Source: Plumapathes pennacea (Eukaryota; Cnidaria; Anthozoa; Antipatharia; Myriopathidae). From it: DNA of 64,000 nucleotides. The stretch is taken from NCBI GenBank assembly GCA_964036295.1, contig OZ038465.1:9803667-9867666 (forward strand), read 5' to 3'. Shown here one piece after another: positions 20,970 to 31,700 of this stretch. The notes under the pieces are model-generated. The model did no database searches. It was not told the DNA's origin and was given only the letters and a program-made list of their open reading frames with translations. The stretch's first letter is position 1. Each line of letters starts with the position of its first letter. The position numbers and the translations under genes were made by a program.

Positions 20970-21076
20970 GATGGATTTTCCACCAGCCTACTGGTTTGCA
21001 AGGCCAAAAAGTAACCATTTGCTGAAGGAAAGCTTTTCGCAGACAGCCTTGCAAAACATCAGGTGGAAAATCCATC
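20970..21076. repeat. Inverted repeat in the CHCHD4/TAF1C 3' region
   Basis: The outer arms GATGGATTTTCCACC (20970-20984) and GGTGGAAAATCCATC (21062-21076) are perfectly complementary. The inner arms TTTGCAAGGC (20995-21004) and GCCTTGCAAA (21046-21055) also pair. The centre is near 21025. It may be a foldback element or a hairpin in the 3' UTR. Confidence 0.75.
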
Positions 21077-21510
21077 TGTTTTCACAGGCTACAATAAATG
21101 AGCTGGCACATACCTTCATACTGTCATCAGCCAAGTTACTCCAAGGTAAGATAATATTGGATCTATATTTATCAACTACAAGTACTAAAAGAGTCTACAA
21201 TATGGTAACACAAAATGTATCAACATATATAAGGAATGTGTTGGCAAATTAACATTTTATTTTTGAGCATTAGTACTTTGTCAGAGGAGAGAGTGGACAT
21301 GGGCTTATGGGAGGGTGTCATAGGGTGGTGATGTAAATTATGTTTTAGACTCTTCTTGATGTTGATTGCCAAATGAAATGAAATTACAAATTTACAATAC
21401 AAATATTACAAAAGTGAAAGAAATGAACAGTGCATCACAATATAGTAATGTTGTTTCACTTTGTTTATACAAGTTGTTAGATCTCATGTTCACTGTTGAG
21501 GTTGCACAGG

Positions 21511-21538
21511 TTTCCCCCCCCCCCCCCCCCCCCCCTCC
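21511..21538 (+). repeat. Poly-C tract
   Basis: A run of about 22 C followed by TCCC. Such homopolymers are prone to length errors in assembly. Confidence 0.9.
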
Positions 21539-21546
21539 CTGAAAGT

Positions 21547-21717
21547 GATCAACTCCTTTATATTTCAATTTCTCACCAGAGATACATTGTAAACACAATG
21601 GAGAACCTAGGATTTGATAACTTACTAAAAGCTGATCAAACTATACTATCAGTCCTCTATGCGTCACTCATACATTTTCTCTTTGAATGGTTGGGAGAAT
21701 TTGCATGGGTGAAAGAG
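21547..21717 (-). mobile_element. TTAA-type MITE, reversed copy beside the TAF1C stop
   Basis: Read on the - strand: CTCTTTCACCCATGC, AAATTCTCCCAACCATTCAA, a TGATCAGCTTTTAGTAAG block and ACAATGTATCTCTGG, in the family order. TTAA at 21718-21721 borders the right end. It ends about 30 bp beyond the TAF1C stop codon. Confidence 0.7.
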
Positions 21718-21750
21718 TTAAAAACTCTGATGGAGGTTTAAACTCTTGCA

Positions 21751-24700
21751 TCAGAAGCCCATTGAATGACCAGTTTTTCTTTTCTCTTTCAGTTTTCTTG
21801 CCCTCTTTGCAGGGGAAGCAATAGTTTCCTGTGTGATTGGAGGGGGAGCATCATTTGTATTTTGAGTTCCTATGGTGCTACTTGCAGTAGTGTCTTGAGT
21901 TAGGGCATGTCTTGTGTCTTGAACAACTTTGGCACTGGGGTCACCCTGAATTTCTGAAGTGTCCAGTTTAGGGATTACTACGTCCACACACTGCTCTGTA
22001 TTGACATCTTCACCATTCCCAGTTAGATTAATAGGTGTGGGATCAGGATTAATCCAGTTTCTCAGCAAGTTTTTACTGAGTGGGTCCTTGGAGGCCTCGG
22101 GATTCTCAAAAAGCATCAAATCACTGACATCAGTATTTGTAGACAAGCTTTTGTTTGTGACTACATGGTTTTTGTTCTGCAACCTCACCAGCTCTCGACT
22201 GTATTTGATACTCAAACCACATCTTGGACATGTGACATCTTCGGGTATGTCTTCCTTCAATTCAGGAGGGTTTTGCTGCCCTTCCAGACAAAGGGAACAA
22301 GCTTCATGTGGTTCTTCCATAGAGCTAATTGCTTGGAAAATTGTGTCCTTGTCAACTGCAAACAGATCTTTAGAGTTTGGTTGTCCAAGTTTTAAGATGT
22401 CTGCTTCCTCACACACTGCTTCAATCCACTCCATGCAAACTGTTTTTAGCTGAGAATTCATCTGAACACATTCACTGCCACAACCACCACTAGACGTCTT
22501 GTCGCTCATATTGTCGCCATGGTAATCCACCTCAAAGGGCTGGTGAAACAAATCTCCCACACATGACATCGTGAGGACTGTGAATCCATTGTGTGCAGGG
22601 TGGGGAACCGCACAAGTGCCTATGAGAGGCTTAGTGATGCGATCATGAACTACTGGTGAAACAGGGCAGTCATCTATGTGTGATAGCCAGTCACTGTATG
22701 GTGACACCTGAGAAAGAATAGAAAGACAAATGAGCTCAAGATGGATACAGATTCTCTCAACCATTTGAGAAGGAAATATATGAATGATGTAGTGAGAACT
22801 ACTGTTTTGTTCAATCACAAACTACTGGTGGTAAAGTTATGGATGGTGAAGAGTTTAAGGGTAATTATTAACCAGGATCAGAGTGTGTAGCACCCTTCCA
22901 GCAACCTGTCTCACAGGGAACTTACAGTATCTGTCAATAACAAGGAGCTATATGATTACAGTCAAACCTGTATTAAGCAGACTAACTGTCAAAGTCCTGA
23001 AAGTCTACCCTCTTAGTAATTAGATACTGTAAACTCATTATTATCCAAAACAAGACGCTACCTTCCATGGAAGTGAAGTTGATCTTGGTGGCAGTGTCCC
23101 TTTGTGATCAGAAAACTGGTAACAGTGAGTTTCCCGGTGCTGTGAGCCAGATATCATCAAGACACTATCCTCTGGGAGAGCATCACAGAGGATGTCCATG
23201 AACTGTGGCACATCTTGGAGGTGGTGATGCCACTTCAGGACTGGATGTTGGACAAATCTGTCATCCAAGAGCAGTATAGACAGGTCTGTTGCAACAAAGT
23301 AGTGATGAGAGTTCCCGGGATGACGCTGTAGGGCAGACAGAACCTCAAAGGAGTTTACATGTGTAGATGGGATGGAAAACAAGGTTGTTTGAGATGGGGA
23401 GCCAGCCTTCAATGGACCGAAATAACAGGAAGTTATTGTTTGGTGCATAATCTCTAGAGCAGAAATTGCTTGTTGCATACTCCACAATAATAGACATCAT
23501 CGAAGAGGCTTCTTTTACCTTTTAATTTATTTTATTTTTGTATCTGTTGTAGTTAGCATGATGCAGATCTCAATCCAAACTCTGAGTAGGAATATGGAGA
23601 ACTTATTTTTTTTATTGCTGAAAAGCCTTGCTACGACCCCCAGGATTGTTAATTAACAATGACAATACTTCTCCTTACTCTGAAGTCTATCAGTCCAGCT
23701 TCAGTGGAGTCAGCCAGTACAATACACCTGGGATGAGAGGCATACACACACTCATACAGTGGACTCTCCTTTAGGACACTATTAGGATGATGTACAGTCT
23801 GAAGAGTACTGCCGCACAGCCACAGGTATGCACCCCCGGTCTCCATGACAACTACTGCTTCATTAGGAATGTAGGGACTGAGTGCAACTGATGCTGTTTG
23901 ACTTGTACATGCAACTGATTCAAGAGACTTGAGTTTGGGCTGCAGAGAAAGGTTGTACAACATAAATTCAAAATTGTTCCCACCACCCAAAAACAGTACT
24001 GACAACAGTTTTAGTGATTTTGTGAGAATTGAAAGCTCAATAATAGTTATTGTCATTAATAATTTTAATTATAATCATAATATAATCTGGGACCATATGA
24101 GCCAGATTTAACTCGCTGGTTCCACAGATAAACCAGTTCCATGTGTTCCCGGGGGGGGAGGTACTCAATAGGAATTTGGGTAGGGGTGTTCCGCCGACTC
24201 TATAAAACCCTGACCCTATTCAAGACACAAAAATGGAAATTTTGCTACCCTGTTCAAGACTAAGTTTAGATAAGTTAGCCTGCGTTGCAGGCGTTTCCAC
24301 TGGAACATACGAAGAAATCACGCGAAAATGACAAGAGCAAAAATGTGGTTGAAGGGGGAGGGGAAGAAGAGAAAATCTTCAGAAAATAACCCTGTTTAAG
24401 ACATGAAAATGTAAAATTTGATACCCTGTTTAAGACAGAAGACCCTGAAAATGATACCCTATCGGGCGGAACATACCTATATAGGAAATATATGGGAGTA
24501 CCCCCCCGGGCATGTGTTCAAGTTTCAATTTAGTCGTACTCATTCTTGTTGTGTGATCGAGTTAAATTCTATACATTCTCTTACAACCAACACTAAGTTG
24601 TGCCTTTGAACTATCAGCAGAATCATGTTTGGGCTGCCTGTCTAGTGATCAGTTATTTTGAAAGTGCTGAGTTTACAGTACATGCACTTGAAGTGCCTGG

Positions 24701-25709
24701 TTGTGACAATTAATTTTGTATGCAAGCTTAGTCATCTTTGTGTGAAAAATTGTCTACCAATGTTTTGTATTTTATTTTCATGCAACCCTTACATGAGACA
24801 GACAGACATAAAGTCACTGACCTGACCATCCAGTGATCCTTGGAAAAATGTAACATGATACTGACTTCGTGCGGCAGCCAGTGTTTGGCCCTGCACCACA
24901 GAATCACAAACCACTTGCCTGACTGAGCCATTTACAGCAAACTGCTGCTCTAAAACAACATCCACCTCCCCATCTGCACAGCAACAACTTGATACATTCA
25001 AAACCTCCATGGAAGGCCCACTGGGATGCAAAACAACACCTTCACCATTTCCTGCCACAGCACACGATAACACATTTCCTTGTGACAAGTCATATTTAAG
25101 CTGTTCAATTTTTTGTTCATAGCTTTCTTTCAGAAGATCTTCCACAAGCTGTGGGGAAATATCAGCCACATCTGCACTTAACTTCTCCAACCACACCAGC
25201 GGCTTGACAAACGGTTTATTCTGTGTCTCACCTATCTTATTCTTCACAAATCTGCACAACAAGCACTCGTGTTTGAAAAAATCCCTTGAGGACGTTGAGT
25301 CGGTCGAGAGTTTTGGGCAAGAATTCCATGGACTCTTGTCTAATTCTTCGTGTAATTGTTGCAGTGTAACACCGAACATCACATCCGCGAAATCAGAGGA
25401 GAAGTTGCGGCTGTGTTCTAGAGCGCTACTGATTTTTGTCTGTGTCTCTAGATCCTCCAGCGTCTCATCCGGAATAGGAGATCGTTCATTGGGTGGGAGA
25501 CACGGGGTTGTTGGCTGTCGAGAGACAACGCGCCATGGCGGCTTGTCGATACGATATGGAAGTTTTCCCTGGAAAATAAGGTCACCTGCATCATCTACGT
25601 CTATGTTAAGAGCCGAGCTGCTTCCATAATCCACGAAAGATTCATTCACATCACCATTGACCGCGTACGGGAAGTTAAACGATGGAAAATTCACATTCCC
25701 TCCACTCAT
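21751..25709 (-). CDS. TAF1C: TAF1C (SL1/TIF-IB subunit, TAFI110), RNA polymerase I initiation factor, 4 exons, about 849 aa
   Basis: Exons on the - strand: 25709-24827, 23998-23679, 23451-23062, 22707-21751. Recognised by scattered matches to human TAF1C (869 aa): VRQVV, SVALSPYIPNEA, LLLDDRFVQHPVLKWHHHL, SDWL and a basic C-terminus ending MGF (human also ends MGF). The middle is the beta-propeller-like region; the end is disordered and basic (KRARKLKEKRK). Role: a subunit of the selectivity factor that places Pol I on rDNA promoters, acting in the nucleolus. Uncertain points: the exon 1 donor at 24827 was chosen on phase over a stronger donor at 24822, and the exon 3 acceptor at 23451 follows a nearby alternative AG. 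An extra small exon is possible. A CX2C-X19-CX2C cluster (CSLC...CPRC) sits in exon 4. It shares a 211-bp promoter with SNRPF. Confidence 0.85.
22735..22860 (+). mobile_element. Partial TTAA-type MITE in TAF1C intron 3
   Basis: TCAAGATGGATACAGATTCT, CTCAACCATTTGAGAAGGAA and TGATGTAGTGAGAACTACTG match the left half of the complete family copy. The right part is truncated. A lone CAGTCAAACCTGTATTAAGC end of a Tigger/pogo-like element follows at about 22960. Confidence 0.5.
24148..24510. mobile_element. hAT-like MITE with perfect 8-bp target duplication, in TAF1C intron 1
   Basis: The ends are CCCGGGGGGGGAGGTACTC on the left and GGGAGTACCCCCCCGGG on the right, an inverted pair. CATGTGTT flanks the element on both sides (24140-24147 and 24511-24518), an exact 8-bp duplication. 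The inside has GTTCCGCCGA mirrored by CGGGCGGAACATAC and repeated CCCTGTTCAAGAC or CCCTGTTTAAGAC words. It has no coding capacity. Confidence 0.85.
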
Positions 25710-25920
25710 CCTGTTTTAGTCCGTTCGCAAAACATCCCGACTACTACTTCAAGTAAGCCATCACTTAAACTAATCCCATGATGCTTTGTAGCTATGCGAA
25801 TCAGCGCTGGTCAAAAGAACGCGGGCTTTGGTTCATAGCGTCGCCGCCGTTTGACGTTCGTAGTACGAACAGATTTTCAACTTTTACTCTCGTATCTCTC
25901 ATCTCCTACAAACTGCAACC
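25710..25920. promoter_or_regulatory. Bidirectional promoter between TAF1C and SNRPF
   Basis: Only 211 bp separate the two divergent start codons, so both 5' UTRs and promoters overlap. The region is GC-richer than the introns around it and has no TATA box. The SNRPF start sits in CAACCATGGCGG, close to the TISU element of short-5'-UTR housekeeping genes. Confidence 0.75.
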
Positions 25921-27953
25921 ATGGCGGTAAGTGTAACTTTTACTAGTGTCATTTACTTGGTCCTTTTGATGTGTGCAGGGTTCTGCATGACGCCAAGGCT
26001 GTGTTCTGAATAATTGGCCAATGTAACACGTGCTCTGTACGATTCGACTTATGTGAAACTCCAGTTATTACAGCCTCTCGGCAAGTATAGAATACCCATC
26101 CACTCCAGCTTGACTGAGCCGGGTAACAAAGACACTGCCACTATGTTTTAAAACGAAGCATCTCCGGACCGCAGCTGCCATGCAAATTTATGGACTACCG
26201 TACATGTAAATGCCTCTATCAGTCATCACCCCAAGGCATGTTTGGCCCTGGTGAGGGAACTAGCACAGCAACCATAAAAAAATGAGTAGGGCCTTTTCAA
26301 GATGTCGACTATTGCCTCTTTTTCAAAATGGGAATGAGTTTGATTTGCATAAAATGAACAGGCAAGTGAAACCCATTTTCATAAAGTCTGGCCTTCACTT
26401 ATGCACAAGTGAGGACCAGGCTTAACCCCTTCACTCCTGAGCTCATAATACAAATTCTCCCAACCATTCAACAAGAAAATGTATGAGCAATGTAGTGAGA
26501 ATTGATGGGCCAATCAGCTTTCATCTGTGCAAACTGTCAAGTAGCAAATTCTCAATACTGTATGATATATCTCTCCTAAAAAACTGAAGGAGAAGTTGAG
26601 TTAAGTTGATCACTCTCAGGAGTGAAAGGCTTAAGAGAGGTTTTGCACTAGGTATTGTTTTGAAACAGGGACAAGAGGGATCTCGGAAATGACCTACTGT
26701 ACATGTACATGGAAAATAGGGGATGGGGGGATTTAATACCAGCTTTTCCTTGGAGGGGAATTTGTAGCAATGTAGGAATGGGGCAGGGATACTGTACTTC
26801 ACAGCTGGGGTTGATTGATGCAAAAAGAACTGCAGACCAGCAGCTGTCATTATCCAGCTAAACTGTAAACTAGTTTATCAACTCCAGACCATGGCAAGTG
26901 AGAAATCAGTGGATTTAATCTTGTTTATTTTTTGTCTGTCAGACTATGCCCCTGAACCCCAAGCCATTTCTGAATGGTTTGACAGGCAAACCAGTGATGG
27001 TGAAACTGAAATGGGGAATGGAATACAAGGGTTATTTGGTGTCTGTGGATGGTTACATGAACATACAGGTAAAGCTCTTTTTTTCTTTTCTTTTCTTTTT
27101 TTTTTTTCATGTAAATTGACAAAAAAAAAAAAAAAAAACTGAGTGCATAATTGCTGTTATGTAAATTGAGTGTCAAAAAAACCTTTCATTACAAATGACT
27201 AGCAGAACCCTGTAAAATATGGGAAAACTTCTTAAGCAATAGTAAGGTTCAAAAATATGGCTGAGTGGTTTAGTCAGTTTTAACTGCTATCAGTGTTTAT
27301 GGTATCAGTAATGAGCAGGACTGCTGAACATGTGGAACTTATTGTGAATAAATCTGTTGATTTTTCAGTTAGCAAACACAGAGGAGTACATTGATGGTGC
27401 TTTGACAGGAAACCTGGGAGAAGTTCTTATTAGGTAAGACTAAAAGAACCAGTGGAACAGGTAAAATGTGAGTCAGAAAGTTTATAGTTTGCAGGTTCCC
27501 ACATGTACAATCCTAGACAAAAATACTGGGACAGTTTTAACAAAAGAGCCATTACAAGGACTTCAGCACTGCCCCCCTTCCCCCCCAATCACAATGTTGA
27601 AAATTTTGGGGACAAGTGCTGTAAGATGTTTGCCTCGTATCTACTTTACAACATTGAATAGAGGGAGGGGGGGGGGGGGGGGGGGGAATCTGTCATAGAC
27701 ACTTCTGTGTGAGCTCAAAGTACGAACAAATCGAAAAACGCTGTGACACATGATACAACACTTTCGTGAAGTGTCCCACATGATTTTGACCAGGATTGTA
27801 GCTGCAGTTGCATAAAAGAAAACAAGAGGAGTAGACAGCTGATGCAGAGATTGTTAGCTAATGTGGTTGGGTTTTATGTCTTGCAGATGTAACAATGTTC
27901 TCTATGTTCGTGGTGTTGAAGAGGAAGAGGAAGATGGAGAGATGAGAGAGTAG
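25921..27953 (+). CDS. SNRPF: Small nuclear ribonucleoprotein F (SmF), 4 exons, 87 aa
   Basis: Exons: 25921-25926 (just ATG GCG), 26943-27068, 27369-27433, 27887-27953. The product begins [17 protein letters not shown] and ends [13 protein letters not shown], almost identical to human SmF (86 aa). Sm1 motif: [20 protein letters not shown] with the following VDGYMN. Sm2 motif: [11 protein letters not shown]. SmF is one of seven Sm proteins forming the ring on U1, U2, U4 and U5 snRNAs; it acts in the SMN-dependent cytoplasmic assembly and then in nuclear spliceosomes. The first coding exon of only two codons is confirmed by phase and by the acceptor at 26941-26942. Divergent from TAF1C, convergent with GPKOW. 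Confidence 0.97.
26426..26630 (+). mobile_element. Complete TTAA-flanked MITE (205 bp) in SNRPF intron 1
   Basis: Exact TTAA lies at both borders (26422-26425 and 26631-26634). Terminal inverted repeats are CCCCTTCACTCCTGAG on the left and CTCTCAGGAGTGAAAGGC on the right. The TTAA target and C-rich tip are the signature of piggyBac-type elements. This is the reference copy for about nine relatives in the window. Confidence 0.85.
27661..27687 (+). repeat. Poly-G tract in SNRPF intron 3
   Basis: GGGAGG followed by about 20 G. It is a possible quadruplex former and a likely place for sequence-length error. Confidence 0.85.
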
Positions 27954-28750
27954 AAGCTACAAGTAGATAGGCCCATACATTGACTTATTTATCACACGTT
28001 TCACCTTGGTAGACAACAAACATTTTTTCAGGCCTAGCGATAATATTAATCATAGATCAGGATGATATCCAGTATCACAGGAGTCATGGGTTTAACTCCC
28101 GACTTGTAGATCATGATAGTTTTGCTTTCATGGAACCTTTAACTTTAAAGTTGAGATACTAATTTCCCCAACCATTCAAAAGTACTGTAAGACAAAATGA
28201 TATGAGTGATGCGTTGAGAATAATGATTTAAACTGTTTTATAAGTGTACAGTTTTAATGTATTGGTACAAGCCATTATAAGCTACTGTTACATTCTAGTT
28301 AGTGTCTTGTTTGTCAATGCTTTCTTAGTATAATATACAGTTTGCTGCAATAAAGCAATCATTTTGGTACAGTTTTCTCAAGTCAACTCTGACAGCTAGG
28401 TAAACAAGAGTTCCATCCACTTTTGTCTGAGCAAGGTGTCAGACACATTGTTCTCCTTATTGTACAACATGTCTGTGGGGAGAGTTTCACAAGGAGAAAC
28501 TTGATCTCATCCAGGAAATAGATCTAGACTGTTACCACATTGGGCATTAGTGGTACAGTATATGCAGCTGTTCAGAAATCATCTGCACGTCACTAGAGTT
28601 GATGGGCACAGGCCTGATGTGGGCTGACAACACCAGCATTGAGTGCATTGGTATCATGACAGCTTGTGCACCATGTATGGTACTGTAGTGATTCACAGCT
28701 GTAAGCCATAGCCTGCTGTTTTGGCAGTCTTTACTCATGCCACCTTTCCA
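27954..28750. other. Convergent 3' region between SNRPF and GPKOW
   Basis: A candidate SNRPF poly(A) signal AATAAA is at 28349-28354. About 28150-28250 and 28425-28500 are two halves of a TTAA-type MITE (CCCCAACCATTCAAAAG; TCTGAGCAAGGTGTCAG) separated by unrelated sequence. No other gene is seen. Confidence 0.5.
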
Positions 28751-31700
28751 TCAACACAGTTCGTCTGTTGGGTCTCCCAGATGTTCACATATATCATCAT
28801 AGTCGAGATGAGCAATGTCCTTTTCCAGTGACAGTTGCACAACGGCTCGGTATTTTGAAGTGTCCCGTTCCAAAACTATACCAAGCTAGAAATTTAAAAG
28901 AGAATGACTGTCAATATTGAATAATTATGTTTCAACGTGGTGTTCTCAAAATGGGTGCACAGCTTCTCCTTTCACTAATATAATGTACACTGTACATGTA
29001 GTTCAGTGTTAAGAAAATGGCAGGTGATCTCTTGGTATAAGAATACTTTAAACCAATCAGAAGCCATTATTATAGTAATTTGCATTTGGTTTTACTTTAA
29101 ATATGAAACTAATCAGCAGTACAAGGAAATGTACCATTGCCACTTGTTGAGCATGATTAGGTTGCAGTCAGGTTTTGCTTTTGTTCCTGATTGGCCAAGG
29201 ATATTCTTTTACAAACTTGTTTGGATCAATCCAAAAGTGTAGCAAATACAAAACCAAAGCAATCACAGCAATTACTTTCAACATTCATCTGTTATAAATT
29301 ATCTGGTGTCTCAGAAGAAGAGTCAAGTGAAATGCCTGGAGACTACAGGTTAAAAGATTCAAATACGAACTGCAGTTGTAGTGCAGCTACGGGAACATGA
29401 CTGTGCAGTAGCTAATGTACTCACCTGTCCCCTATGCTGCCCATGCACAACTCTGACACAAGCACCCTGTGTTTTGGGGACCACCGTCTCTAGCATCGCT
29501 TGAGATACATCTGCAGATTGAAGTAACAACACCTTTATAGTCAATTAACTGCCCAGGTTCAAAGTGTTCCTGTTAATTTCAAGGTTAGTTTTGATTCAGG
29601 AGTACTGTACGTATGCAGTAGAACACAGAAAGCCTCCCTTAGCTTCTCCCTCTCCCCATTAATTGTCCAATCCTGTCAAGCTTTTTAACTGTGACCAAGG
29701 CCTAATAGTGCAGTCCTCACCTTCCAAAAGTTTTCCCTCCTCAGTTTGACAGTTGCAACTTGTTCTGCTGGTGACGTCCACTACTTCAACCTGTACACAG
29801 ACATCCAAAACAAAACTGAGGATTCTTAAGGCAGAAATGGTGAGTAGAATGAAAAAGGGTAGGAGGGTTAACAGTCCTGAAGCCCTGGATACTGACAACA
29901 CAACTACAAAAATTTCAGACATGTATGTTTGTAAAGTTACACTGTGTGTTGAGATGACACAGACGTACAGCCCAGAGCCCACCACAGCTGTCCAAACACA
30001 TGTTATGCATAATCCTGGATTAGTTCTAATCTGATCAAAGGCCAGTTATATGTTTAAAACTTGTCTGAATTTGTAAACCTGAGTACTGAAAATATTTCCA
30101 TAAAATGAATGAAGCTACTGTAGTTCACTGGAAAGGTTTTATAAACTGCAGGAACCTCTTCAGTTAGTATAAACCTTTGGCATTAGTGATATTCGCCAAA
30201 CTGAAGGAATTTGGTTATGAAGCCTGAATTAGTGTCATTGAGCCTGAAAACAAATTTTACTCACAAAATTGACATAATCTCCTTTGGGTGATAGTGTTTT
30301 GAGCCAGAACAGTATATTACAGTATTATTTTAGTTGGTCTTCAATCAAACCAATGTTGTCTGTTGGCAAAGAGGTTGGGGGAAGGGATTTGGTTAATCCT
30401 GGATTTAAACTTAATCCAGCTTAAAAAAAGGTAAAGTGATTTTATTTAACATTGGTAATTCCATCAGTTCTGAGAACTGTTATCAGTGGAAGCTGACGGT
30501 GCACCCTCTACCCCCCTTTCTCCGTCAGTGCTCTGTTTTAAGGGTATTTAAAGCTCAAGCTACACAGAACAGAGAGGAGTCGAAACGGAAGTTGAAGTTA
30601 CTGAGGATCAAACCATGAACCTCTCACTCCGAAGGCCGCGCACTAAACAACTGAGCCACTGGTGCTCCTTAGAACAATATTGCATTGAGCTAATTATTGT
30701 TTATATCATAGCTCAGTGTAGCTCAATGTAAAATATTTGTAGCTGTTGGATTGTGTTGGATTACTAAAACAGGATTATTTCTCCAGATACCTTTGGCAAG
30801 GTGCTATTTAAAGACCAACTATTAAGGTTAAGCCCATCTTATAGCTCAAACCATATACTGTATCAAACAAGATGTAAAGTGAATCCATTCCTTCAAATTA
30901 AAAAAATTTCTTTAGACACCAACCAAAACCAAGAAATACTTGAACACCTCCTGAATCTTTTGATAGCAATTTATAAAGTACAGAAAATATAATTACAACA
31001 AAGTGAAAAATATAATAAATTCCATCAGTGATCTTGTGCACATGCAATAAACTGCTAAATTAATTATCCTTACTGAAATGTCTGTGTGTATGTAGAATGA
31101 AAAGAGAAAATTGGAATTGATCAATCTTAGGATGTGAGTTTTAACTTATAGCTGAAATAAACATAACTTGAATATAGTTAACTTATTTACTCCTCATTAT
31201 GTACCTTTCTGTTGTAAAACCTTCCCTTCTTATAGTCCTTGCTGATAATCCTAACTCGTAGCTTTGGGTACAGCCAGCATTTGACGTTCTTTTGGCTTTC
31301 CTGACTGCTGCTCTTTTTACTGGATTTCTTGTTCAACTTCCTGCTTTCTTTAGCATTTTCTTCTGATTTATGGGATCCCTCACTAAAAATAGGCAAGAGT
31401 GTATATTACTCCAAAAACGATGATCATGGTTTGCATCACTCTGAGGACATTAGCTATGTCTTACTAGCCCAGAAAGTTCAAAGCATTTCTAATTTGATTC
31501 ACAGATGGTAAGAAATTTCATGTGCTAGGATCTTGGAAGTGTTTACATAAAAGCAAAGTGAAGTTACTTGTAGATACGACAAGTGAAAATTGCTAAATGT
31601 AATGCCAATCAAAAGCATCATTCTGTATAAAGTGCATGACTTCACAGTACCTTGCACTGTGCTCTTCTCTTGAACGTTTGCTGGGCTTCTGTTCATCTTC

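Larger units (their letters stand above)
20562..21750. other. Convergent 3' region between CHCHD4 and TAF1C
   Basis: No gene is seen. Candidate poly(A) signals are AATAAA at 21093-21098 on + for CHCHD4 and its reverse TTTATT at 21256-21261 for TAF1C. The stretch also holds an inverted repeat (20970-21076), a C-run (about 21511-21532) and a reversed TTAA-MITE (21547-21717). Confidence 0.5.

Noticed and set aside
21959-22453. 164-aa open frame on the + strand
   Set aside because: It is antisense to TAF1C exon 4, which has family similarity and intron phase support.
25204-25629. 141-aa open frame on the + strand
   Set aside because: Antisense shadow of TAF1C exon 1.
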